A stretch of 6,903 nt of DNA. Origin: MnTg04 sp036443455. Lineage in GTDB: Bacteria; Pseudomonadota; Gammaproteobacteria; Steroidobacterales; MnTg04. Where the stretch lies: assembly GCA_036443455.1 (NCBI GenBank), contig JAZFYI010000048.1, positions 1-6,903 on the forward strand. The letters are read 5' to 3'. The position numbers and the translations under genes were made by a program. Numbering within the stretch: the first letter of the stretch is position 1; each line of letters opens with the position of its first letter. Below the pieces are notes generated by a model. The model was not told where the DNA came from and made no database searches. It saw only the letters and a list, made by a program, of their open reading frames with translations. Below, in pieces: positions 1 through 6,073 of the stretch.

Positions 1-543
1 GATCGCCTGCTTGCGATCAGCGTTCGGGACGAGAAGGGTGAGTCGCCGCGGGATCCGGAATGGGACGTGTCGCCCAGCCTGGGCCAGATCGCCGGTTATA
101 TGCTGGATACCTTGTTCATGGACGGCTTGTACGCCGATCTGGAGCGAATCACACGGATCAACAACCTGCTCGAGCATCTGCCACAGCAAAGCGCGGTGTC
201 GGGGGGGCGATTGCTGCGCAGGATAGATTGCCTGGTCATGGTGCCCAGCGAGGATATTCGGGAAATCGCCCTGAAACACGCCCACCAATTGCCGCGCTCG
301 GTGCGTATCCTGCTAAGAGGGATGGGCGCGATGAATCGCGGCGGCAGACAGCTGATCAGTTACCTGTTGTTTGAAAGCGGCTTTACCCGTGACCTGATCC
401 GGCTCGGTTATCGCGATGGCAAAGCGCAGGAGGAAATCTTGCGGGCCTTCCTTTATGACGAACCGATGAGCAGTTTGAGCGCACCCAGGAGCATACGCGC
501 AGATCTGTCAGGTGAGGAACAGAGCCCCGAGGCCGAGGAATGA
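1..543 (+). CDS. Patatin-like phospholipase family protein, C-terminal 180 residues (5' end cut by window)
   Basis: The reading frame is open from base 1 to a TGA at 541-543, so the window holds only the C-terminal part of a longer protein. The stretch PSLGQIAGYMLDTLFMDGLY followed by ADLERITRIN, and later the LPRSVRILLRGMG and LISYLLFESGF segments, match what I recall of the region after the catalytic core in bacterial RssA-like patatins. These are serine lipases that hydrolyse acyl esters of phospholipids through a Ser-Asp dyad. The GxSxG serine motif and the catalytic Asp would lie upstream of the window, so activity cannot be judged here. A GTG at 67 is an internal codon, not a convincing start. 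The gene converges on mgtE and overlaps its end by 36 bp. The last 20 or so residues are acidic and poorly conserved in type. The family call is from memory of the fold's C-terminal motifs. Confidence 0.82.
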   Translation, partial: DRLLAISVRDEKGESPRDPEWDVSPSLGQIAGYMLDTLFMDGLYADLERITRINNLLEHLPQQSAVSGGRLLRRIDCLVMVPSEDIREIALKHAHQLPRSVRILLRGMGAMNRGGRQLISYLLFESGFTRDLIRLGYRDGKAQEEILRAFLYDEPMSSLSAPRSIRADLSGEEQSPEAEE

Positions 544-1863
544 CATAAACCCGACGACATCGGTAATCGTCGTAAGAACCACGCCTCCGGCCAGCGCCGG
601 GTCGACATCCATGCGCTTGAGAACGATCGGCACGATTACCCCGGACGCGGCTGCGACCAGCAGGTTGATTACCATTGCCGCCCCGATGACCGCGCCGATC
701 CGCCAGTCCTTAAACCAGAAAATCACTGCCAGTGCGACTACAGTCGCCCAGCCTATCCCATTGAGCAGACCGACGGCAGTTTCCTTAAACATCAACCAGC
801 GCGCGTTGGATTTTTCGACCTGGCCGAGCGCCATTCCCCTGATCATCAGGATCAGTGTCTGACTGCCGGCGACGCCACCCATGCTGGCCACGATCGGCAT
901 CAATACGGCGAGCGCGACGACTTGCGCCAGTGTCGCCTGGAACAACCCGACTACCCATGCGGCAAGAAAAGCGGTCGCCAGGTTGATGCCCAGCCAGACC
1001 GCCCGGCGGCGCGAACTGGTAAAAACGCCGGCAAACATGTCGTCTTCTTCATCGAGCCCGGCCATGCTCATCAGCGAGTGTTCGGCTTCTTCACGGATGA
1101 CGTCGACGACATCATCAACCGTGATTCGTCCGAGCAGGCGGCCGTCTCCGTCGACCACCGGCGCCGAACGCAGATCGCGATCCTCGAACAAGCTGGCAAC
1201 GTCTGAAGCCGGCGTCTCGGGCAGGATGCCCTGCAGGTCCTTGTCGATCAGTTCCGACACCAGGGTTTGCGGATCGTTGGTGATCAGGCAACTGATATCG
1301 AGGCCGCCGTGATAACGGTCATCGCGATCGACCACGAAAAACAGGTCGGTGCCCTGCGGTAATTCCTTGCGCTGGCGGGTGTAGCGCAAGACAACTTCCA
1401 GGTTTACATCCGGTCTGACGGTTACGGTGTCGGTGTTCATCAGGCCGCCGGCGCTGTCTTCCGGGTAGGCCATGACCGTGCTCAGGCGCTCGCGGTCCTG
1501 ATGATCCATGGAGCGCAGGATCTGCAAGTTAATCGTTTCCGGCAGATCGGCGATCAGATCCGCAAGATCGTCGACCTCCATGCCATCGATTGCCGCCAGC
1601 AACTCTTCCGCATCCATGTCCTCGATCAGCTTGCCGCGGACCTCGTCATTGAGTTCGACGAGCACATCGCCTTCGATGTCCCGATCGACCAGCTCCCAGA
1701 CGACTTCACGCTCCGCCGGTGGCAGCGATTCAAGCAGGTTGCCTATTTCCGCCGGATGCAGCGCATTGATCAGGCCGCCGACTTGCTGCAGGCCACCCGA
1801 TTGCAACGCCGAGCGCAGCTTTCGTAGGCGGGTCTCCGCCGCTGTCAAAATCTCTGCCGTCAT
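508..1863 (-). CDS. mgtE: MgtE-family magnesium transporter with tandem CBS domains
   Basis: This is an inner-membrane Mg2+ channel/transporter. From the chosen start (451 residues, the usual MgtE length) the order is a helical acidic N domain (about 4-134), a tandem CBS pair (about 135-260) beginning near YPEDSAGGLM, a connecting segment with LDEEDD, and a membrane domain with about five hydrophobic helices (287-451). The membrane part carries PIVASMGGVAGSQ (about 323-335) and TTITDVVGF, whose Asp (D435) corresponds to the conserved pore aspartate. In characterised MgtE the cytosolic N and CBS domains bind Mg2+ and close the pore when it is plentiful; the many acidic residues here fit that. 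The frame opens at an ATG at 1911, but the ATG at 1863 has AGGAA six bases upstream while 1911 has no ribosome site, so I take 1863. It lies 115 bp after rapZ on the same strand and may be co-transcribed or have its own promoter; I see no strong -35/-10 pair in the gap. Confidence 0.93.
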   Translation of the reverse strand: MTAEILTAAETRLRKLRSALQSGGLQQVGGLINALHPAEIGNLLESLPPAEREVVWELVDRDIEGDVLVELNDEVRGKLIEDMDAEELLAAIDGMEVDDLADLIADLPETINLQILRSMDHQDRERLSTVMAYPEDSAGGLMNTDTVTVRPDVNLEVVLRYTRQRKELPQGTDLFFVVDRDDRYHGGLDISCLITNDPQTLVSELIDKDLQGILPETPASDVASLFEDRDLRSAPVVDGDGRLLGRITVDDVVDVIREEAEHSLMSMAGLDEEDDMFAGVFTSSRRRAVWLGINLATAFLAAWVVGLFQATLAQVVALAVLMPIVASMGGVAGSQTLILMIRGMALGQVEKSNARWLMFKETAVGLLNGIGWATVVALAVIFWFKDWRIGAVIGAAMVINLLVAAASGVIVPIVLKRMDVDPALAGGVVLTTITDVVGFMSFLGLGALFLT

Positions 1864-1869
1864 GCTGGG

Positions 1870-1874
1870 TTCCT
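1870..1874 (-). promoter_or_regulatory. Ribosome binding site deciding the mgtE start
   Basis: The minus strand reads AGGAA, then six bases (CCCAGC), then ATG at 1863. The alternative in-frame ATG at 1911 is preceded by CCTAGTTACACTGCGC, which has no purine-rich site. This supports a 451-residue rather than a 467-residue protein. Confidence 0.65.
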
Positions 1875-1978
1875 GTGATCGAATCGCCGTCCAGGCATTG
1901 CTGAACTGCATGCGCAGTGTAACTAGGATATGGGGGGCAGGTCTAACCAGGGATCGTCAGTGAGCTCAACACAGGCTG

Positions 1979-2854
1979 TCAGGCGGTAGCGCCATCGCCG
2001 GTCAGTTCGTTGTGCCGCGTCAGAACGTTTTGGTACCTGGCGGAAAATCGGCCGGCCAGGTTTTCGCAGATATAGACTGACCGGTGTCTCCCCCCGGTGC
2101 AGCCGATCGCGATGGTCAGGTAATTCCTGTTTTCGCGGACGAACTCGGGCACCCAGTTCTGCAGCAAACCATCGATCTCGCCGAGCATGCGGCCAACGGA
2201 CTCCTGCGTCTCGAGGAACTCGATGACCTCTGGCTCCAGACCGGTCAATTCGCGCAGGGCGGGCTCCCAGTATGGGTTTGGGAGGCAACGGACGTCGAAA
2301 ACAAAGTCGGCGTCGCCCGGGATACCGTGTTTGTATCCAAAAGACTGAAACAGCAGCGACATTCTTCCCGCTTCCCGCTGGTCAACCCGCTGGCGAACAA
2401 TTTCCCGTAACTGGTGCACGCTGGTCCGCGAAGTATCGAGGACCAGGTCGGCCGCATTGCGTACCGGCGCGAGGATTTCCCTCTCCCGGCGGATCGCCTC
2501 GCGCAGACCGGTCATGTCATCGCTAAGCGGGTGCCTGCGGCGAGTCTCGCTATAGCGATTGAGCAGCACGCCATCATCCGCATGGGTAAAAATCAGTTCG
2601 CAATCAATAGCGCTGTTCTTGAGTTCACCGATCAGCCCCGGCAGTTCGGCAAGGTCCTCTGCCCGGTTTCTCGCGTCTATCCCGATGGAAATCTTCTGAC
2701 CTTGTTGCTTGCCGGACTCCCTGGTATTGGCGACTACGTTGTCGACGAGTTTTACCGGCAGATTATCGATGCAGTAATAGCCGAGGTCTTCTAGCATATT
2801 CAGCGCGACGCTCTTGCCGCTGCCGGACAGGCCGCTGACGATAATCAGGCGCAT
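1979..2854 (-). CDS. rapZ: RapZ (YvcJ-family) P-loop RNase adapter / nucleotide-binding protein
   Basis: The 291-residue protein (E. coli RapZ is 284) starts with a Walker A motif GLSGSGKS at 8-15, followed by LEDLGYYCIDNLP, typical of the family. GIDARN lies near 58-63 and a Walker-B-like ADLVLDTS near 135-142. The C-terminal domain holds SFGYKHGIPGDADFVFDVR (171-189), LPNPYW, and GCTGGRHRSV (251-260). In E. coli RapZ binds the small RNA GlmZ, presents it to RNase E, and so lowers GlmS and glucosamine-6-phosphate synthesis; other homologues bind nucleotides and affect envelope growth. The enteric basic C-terminal tail is missing: after SARYQNVLTRHNEL the protein ends in TGDGATA. It lies 13 bp after ptsN, so co-transcription is likely. 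The ribosome site is weak (GGAAT about nine bases upstream). Family assignment is secure; use of GlmZ is not implied. Confidence 0.96.
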   Translation of the reverse strand: MRLIIVSGLSGSGKSVALNMLEDLGYYCIDNLPVKLVDNVVANTRESGKQQGQKISIGIDARNRAEDLAELPGLIGELKNSAIDCELIFTHADDGVLLNRYSETRRRHPLSDDMTGLREAIRREREILAPVRNAADLVLDTSRTSVHQLREIVRQRVDQREAGRMSLLFQSFGYKHGIPGDADFVFDVRCLPNPYWEPALRELTGLEPEVIEFLETQESVGRMLGEIDGLLQNWVPEFVRENRNYLTIAIGCTGGRHRSVYICENLAGRFSARYQNVLTRHNELTGDGATA

Positions 2855-2867
2855 GCCGCTATTCCGG

Positions 2868-3341
2868 TCATGGCTGGCGTTCCTGCCACGCGGTGGCCGT
2901 CGCGATCAGCATTTCGTGCAGCGAGCGACTGTTGTTGCACTCGCGCAGATCGGACTGCAGCTGAGGATCGCTGAGCACCTCCGCGGTGAGCGCCAGGATG
3001 CCGATGCTTTCATCCCCATCGGGGAACAGGACGGCAAGCGCGAGATCGACCGGCTTGCCATCCGGTGCGTCGTAATCGATGGGTTCGATCAGTTTGGCAA
3101 ACGCGGCACAGGGTTGTTTCAGGCCGCTTGCGCGACCATGCGGAATCGCTATCCCGTTGTTCAGCCCGGTCGACCCCAGTTGTTCGCGACCGGCCAGGCC
3201 GCTAAAGATTTCGTTTGGCGGCATACCCGCTGAATCCGAATTGCCAAGCAATTCGCTGAGAATTTCGAACAAATGTTTGCGGCTGCGTGCACCGACATTG
3301 CACGCGACGCGATCCGGCGGGAGTAGTTGCTTGACATCCAT
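2868..3341 (-). CDS. ptsN: Nitrogen-regulatory phosphotransferase protein EIIA(Ntr)
   Basis: The 157-residue cytoplasmic protein has the PTS EIIA type-2 (fructose/mannitol family) fold signature LGSTGLNNGIAIPHGRA. H68 in that motif is the residue phosphorylated by NPr (H73 in E. coli). LALAVLFP near 100-107 and LALTAEVLSDP near 116-126 complete the family pattern. The protein does not transport sugar; its phosphorylation state is known to modulate potassium transport and other regulators. It sits 24 bp after hpf and 13 bp before rapZ, the usual order in gammaproteobacterial rpoN clusters. No clear Shine-Dalgarno precedes the ATG at 3341, so translation may depend on coupling to hpf. Its phosphate donors (EI-Ntr and NPr) are not encoded in the window. 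Confidence 0.96.
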   Translation of the reverse strand: MDVKQLLPPDRVACNVGARSRKHLFEILSELLGNSDSAGMPPNEIFSGLAGREQLGSTGLNNGIAIPHGRASGLKQPCAAFAKLIEPIDYDAPDGKPVDLALAVLFPDGDESIGILALTAEVLSDPQLQSDLRECNNSRSLHEMLIATATAWQERQP

Positions 3342-3365
3342 AAGTTGCCGACTGTGGGCCGGTTG

Positions 3366-3686
3366 CTAGAGATATCGCGTTTTCTGCGCTTCCCTGGCGT
3401 GATGATCCTGACGTTTTTCCTTGTGTTTTTTGACCTGGCGATCGAGTTTGTCGATCAACCCGTCGATCGCTGCATACATATCTTCCTGTACTTCGTCCGC
3501 AAACAGCGTTGCGCCTCTGACCTGGACGGTCGCTTCCGCCTTGTGGCGCAATTTTTCCACGCTGAGTACACAATGTATATCGGTCACATTTTCAAAATGA
3601 CGTTCGAGACGCTCCAGCTTGTTGTCAACGTAATCGCGCAATGCGGGAGTAATATTGATGTGGTGACCTGTAATCGACAATTGCAT
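3366..3686 (-). CDS. hpf: Short-form ribosome hibernation-promoting factor (HPF/RaiA family)
   Basis: The 106-residue protein begins MQLSITGHHINITPALRDYV and continues with KLERLERHF and a strand rich in charged residues, the sigma-54 modulation / S30AE fold. FADEVQEDMYAAIDGLIDKL followed by the basic DRQVKKHKEKR segment (about 66-93) is the typical end of the domain. Family members bind in the 30S channel between mRNA and tRNA sites and promote inactive 100S ribosomes in stationary phase. It lacks the C-terminal dimerisation domain of long HPF, so it belongs to the short class (E. coli Hpf is 95 residues). It follows rpoN by 35 bp and has a very strong ribosome site, so it is probably made in larger amounts than its neighbours. 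Confidence 0.96.
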   Translation of the reverse strand: MQLSITGHHINITPALRDYVDNKLERLERHFENVTDIHCVLSVEKLRHKAEATVQVRGATLFADEVQEDMYAAIDGLIDKLDRQVKKHKEKRQDHHAREAQKTRYL

Positions 3687-3692
3687 GCTACG

Positions 3693-3698
3693 CTCCTT
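3693..3698 (-). promoter_or_regulatory. Strong ribosome binding site of hpf
   Basis: The minus strand carries AAGGAG six bases before the hpf ATG. It is the best match to the anti-Shine-Dalgarno sequence among the gene starts I inspected in this window. Confidence 0.7.
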
Positions 3699-3721
3699 GC
3701 AAATAATCCATACCAGTGTGT

Positions 3722-5137
3722 TTAACGGGACGCCATTCGCCGGCGTTCGCTTGAAGATGGAATATTCATCGCTTCGCGATATTTTGTGACGGTCCTGCGC
3801 GCGACGTTTATACCGTCTTGATTCAATACCTTTGCAATCTTGTTATCGCTGAGCGGTTTGTTTCTGTTTTCCGAGGCCAGCAGTTTCTTGATTTTCGCGC
3901 GCACCGATACCGCTGACTGCTGGCCGCCGCCATCCGCAGACAGGTGGCTCGAAAAGAAAAAGCGAAACTCGAAAATACCGCGCGGCGTGTGCATATATTT
4001 GTTGGTGGTAACCCTGGAAATGGTCGACTCGTGCATCTCTACCGCCTCGGCGATGTCTTTCAATATCAGGGGTTGCATATATTCCTCGCCATGCTCCAGA
4101 AAAGATGTCTGCCTTTCAATTATAGACGTTGCAACCTTGAGTAGAGTTTCATTCCTGATTTCGAGACTCCTGACCAGCCAGCGGGCTTCCTGGAGTTGCG
4201 CTTTCAGCGCCTGGTGATCGTTGCCGCCCCGCAACAAACGGGCGTAAGTCTGGTTGACTCTCAGTTTGGGAGAAACGGCAGAATTGGTTTCCACCAGCCA
4301 GATATTGTCCTGTTTCCTGACGAATACATCCGGGACGATATATTGGGGTATCGTGCTTTGCACCGCATAGCCTGGTTTTGGCTGGCAGGCGCGAACCGCG
4401 GTCAGGGCGTCTTCCAGAAGATCCTCGCTGACCCGCAACATCTGTCGCAGGCGGTCGAAATCCAGCGATGCCACCAGGTCGAGGTGCTCCGCCACCACGC
4501 GGTGCGCGAGCTCGAGCCCGGGGGTATCCGGCCGGAACTGGTCGAGTTGCAGGCGCAAGCATTCTTCCACGGACCTGGCGCCCACTCCGGCAGGGTCAAA
4601 ACCCTGGACCAGGCGCAGTACTTTCTCCAGGTCCTGCTCGTCCGCAATGATTTCCGGAAGCAGAATTTGCTCTATTTCGTCCAGTGTTTCGGTCAGGTAA
4701 CCATCGTCGCCGATCGCATCGATGATGGTTCTGCCGATCGTTAGTTGTTCCGGCGATAAATGCTCGAGTCCCAGCTGCCACAGGAGGTGCTCAGCGAGCG
4801 TTTCCTGGCTGCGGTCGATGATTTCCGGTGTGGGCAGGAAATCGTCGCTGTTCCAGTTGGATGAAGCCGGGCCAACATAGTTTTCATCGCGCCACTCGCC
4901 GACCGCGACATCCGGGCTGGCCGGCTCTGCAGGAGCTGCCGGCTTGGTTTCCTCCGGTTCTGCGGTGGTGCTTCCGGGGTCCTCCCCGGTCTCGAGCATG
5001 ATGTTCTTTTCCAGCGCTTCGCGGATCTTGGCCTGAAGATCCATCACCGGTAGTTGCAGCAACTGTATCGCCTGCTGCAGCTGCGGCGTCATGGTCAGCT
5101 GTTGGCTGATCTTCAGTTGCAGGGACATCTTTACCAT
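3722..5137 (-). CDS. rpoN: RNA polymerase sigma-54 factor
   Basis: The 471-residue protein has all three regions of sigma-54. Region I (1-50) holds LQLKISQQLTMTPQLQQAIQ, which contacts the activator and holds the polymerase closed. Region II (about 50-105) is acidic and proline-rich. Region III starts near LAEHLLWQL and carries the core-binding part, the helix-turn-helix LKDIAEAVEMHESTISRVT (359-377) followed by NKYMHTPRGIFEFRFFFSSH, and the RpoN box ARRTVTKYRE (446-455) that reads the -24 promoter element. The usual NPLLE near the end of region I is NIMLE here. I use the ATG at 5137, which aligns with family N-termini; another ATG lies three codons later at 5128. AGGGGG lies eleven bases upstream, a slightly long spacing. 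The gene is separated from lptB by 210 bp that hold a large palindrome, unlike the tight joins elsewhere in the cluster. Confidence 0.98.
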   Translation of the reverse strand: MVKMSLQLKISQQLTMTPQLQQAIQLLQLPVMDLQAKIREALEKNIMLETGEDPGSTTAEPEETKPAAPAEPASPDVAVGEWRDENYVGPASSNWNSDDFLPTPEIIDRSQETLAEHLLWQLGLEHLSPEQLTIGRTIIDAIGDDGYLTETLDEIEQILLPEIIADEQDLEKVLRLVQGFDPAGVGARSVEECLRLQLDQFRPDTPGLELAHRVVAEHLDLVASLDFDRLRQMLRVSEDLLEDALTAVRACQPKPGYAVQSTIPQYIVPDVFVRKQDNIWLVETNSAVSPKLRVNQTYARLLRGGNDHQALKAQLQEARWLVRSLEIRNETLLKVATSIIERQTSFLEHGEEYMQPLILKDIAEAVEMHESTISRVTTNKYMHTPRGIFEFRFFFSSHLSADGGGQQSAVSVRAKIKKLLASENRNKPLSDNKIAKVLNQDGINVARRTVTKYREAMNIPSSSERRRMASR

Positions 5138-5160
5138 AAGCCGGGTTACCCCCTGGCCGG

Positions 5161-5328
5161 GCTAGGAGTCTGCGCGGTAGAAATATTCCTACTGCGAAAG
5201 CGCCACAGCGGTCCATTTTTCCGATCTTTTTCGTTGCGTAGCCCCACTATGCGCGTCAAAAGATCGAAAAACTGTCCTCGCTGTGACACTTTCTCGCTAC
5301 GGATATTTCTACCGCGCAGACCCCTAGC
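5161..5328. repeat. 168-bp imperfect palindrome in the lptB-rpoN gap (ERIC-like or MITE-like element)
   Basis: The left arm starts GCTAGGAGTCTGCGCGG and continues TAGAAATATTCC. The reverse complement of the right end starts GCTAGGGGTCTGCGCGG and continues TAGAAATATCC, so the outer 26 bases differ at one position. The match continues inward with gaps: GAAAG, then CACAGCG, then TTTTTC and GATCTTTT occur in the same order in both arms. The arms meet around 5237-5250 near a GCCCCAC loop. By eye the inner arms match at roughly three positions in four. A transcript running from lptB into rpoN would fold it into a hairpin about 75-80 base pairs long. Size, position between genes of one operon, and full-length symmetry resemble ERIC and NEMIS elements, but I cannot assign it to a named family. 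Both strands stay open as short reading frames here, an effect of the symmetry; I do not call a gene. Confidence 0.88.
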
Positions 5329-5350
5329 AGACTTTTGAAAAAGCCTGCTA
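5325..5350. repeat. Short inverted repeat spanning the lptB stop codon
   Basis: TAGCAGACTTT at 5325-5335 pairs with AAAGCCTGCTA at 5340-5350 around a TGAA loop, giving an 11-bp stem with one mismatch. It includes the lptB stop codon (5348-5350) and shares TAGC at 5325-5328 with the end of the large palindrome. On the lptB strand it is followed by GGGGTCTGCG rather than a run of T, so it is not a good intrinsic terminator. It may protect the lptB 3' end or be part of the adjacent element. Confidence 0.6.
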
Positions 5351-6073
5351 CAGGCGGAACGATTCGCCCAAATATACTTCACGCACTTCCCGGCTGGATA
5401 ATATGTCATCCGTATCTCCTTCCGCGATGACCTTTCCCTGATGCAGAATATAGGCTCTTTTGCAAATTCCCAGTGTCTCTCTCACATTATGGTCGGTAAT
5501 CAGGACGCCGATGTTGCGCTCGGTCAACTGGGTAATCACTCTTTGAATATCGAGCACGGAAATCGGATCGACGCCGGCGAAGGGCTCGTCAAGCAATATG
5601 AAGCGGGGCCGCGCCGCCAGGGCGCGGGCGATTTCAACGCGGCGGCGCTCGCCACCCGACAGGCTGATACCCAGCGAGTTTCGGACCGGCGCGATATGCA
5701 GGTCTTCGAGCAATTCCTCCAGCTCCGATTCCCGGCTGGCTCGATCGAGATCCGTACGCAATTCGAGGATCGCGCTAATGTTTTGCTCGACCGTCAGCTT
5801 GCGAAAAATGGAGGCTTCCTGGGGCAAGTAACCCAGGCCGAGTTGCGCCCGTTTGTGCAACGGCAATCCGGTCAAATCGGTATCGTCCAGCATGATGCGA
5901 CCGCGGTCGCAGGGGATCAGGCCAACGATCATGTAAAAAGCCGTCGTCTTGCCGGCGCCGTTCGGTCCGAGCAAACCGACGACCTCGCCTTCCGAAACCT
6001 CCATCGAGACGTCAGCCACGACGCAGCGCGAGCGATAGCTTTTGGTCAGGCTGGTCGCCACCAGGTGGGTCAC
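5348..6073 (-). CDS. lptB: LPS export ABC transporter ATP-binding protein
   Basis: The 241-residue ATPase has Walker A GPNGAGKT (36-43), Q-loop Q85 in YLPQEASIF, signature LSGGE (138-142) followed by RRRVEIARALA, Walker B ILLDEP (159-164) with catalytic E163, and the switch histidine H195 in ITDHNV. The LPQEASIFRKL and DHNVRETLGICKRAYIL segments separate LptB from other ABC ATPases, as does the end YLGESFRL. Two copies bind LptF and LptG at the inner membrane and drive LPS extraction through LptC and LptA. The start is a GTG at 6073 that overlaps the lptA stop in GTGA, with GAGGA six bases upstream, so translation is probably coupled to lptA. LptF and LptG are not in the window, as is usual because they are encoded elsewhere. 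Confidence 0.98.
   Translation of the reverse strand: MTHLVATSLTKSYRSRCVVADVSMEVSEGEVVGLLGPNGAGKTTAFYMIVGLIPCDRGRIMLDDTDLTGLPLHKRAQLGLGYLPQEASIFRKLTVEQNISAILELRTDLDRASRESELEELLEDLHIAPVRNSLGISLSGGERRRVEIARALAARPRFILLDEPFAGVDPISVLDIQRVITQLTERNIGVLITDHNVRETLGICKRAYILHQGKVIAEGDTDDILSSREVREVYLGESFRL

Noticed and set aside
552..572. CGACGA...TCGTCG inverted repeat just after the patatin-like gene as a terminator
   Set aside because: The stem is only six pairs with no following T-run on either strand and lies in the mgtE codons for the conserved ITDVVG pore segment.
1864..1911. Longer MgtE with the ATG at 1911
   Set aside because: The extra 16 residues are not family-like and there is no ribosome site, whereas the ATG at 1863 has one at good spacing.
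1898..1911. ACTGC-GCAT-GCAGT small inverted repeat upstream of mgtE as a regulatory hairpin or operator
   Set aside because: A five-pair stem with a four-base loop is expected by chance in sequence of this length and no known Mg2+ leader structure is recognisable.
1923..1978. A promoter for mgtE in the gap after rapZ (TTGAGC, or TATCCT near the start)
   Set aside because: Neither hexamer has a convincing partner at 16-18 bp; too weak to annotate.
5146..5409. An 87-codon minus-strand frame running from inside lptB through the palindrome
   Set aside because: It starts in lptB in another frame and is open mainly because of the palindrome; the plus strand (5054-5338) is open in the same way. 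No ribosome site or known domain. Such frames are often annotated by mistake in repeat copies.
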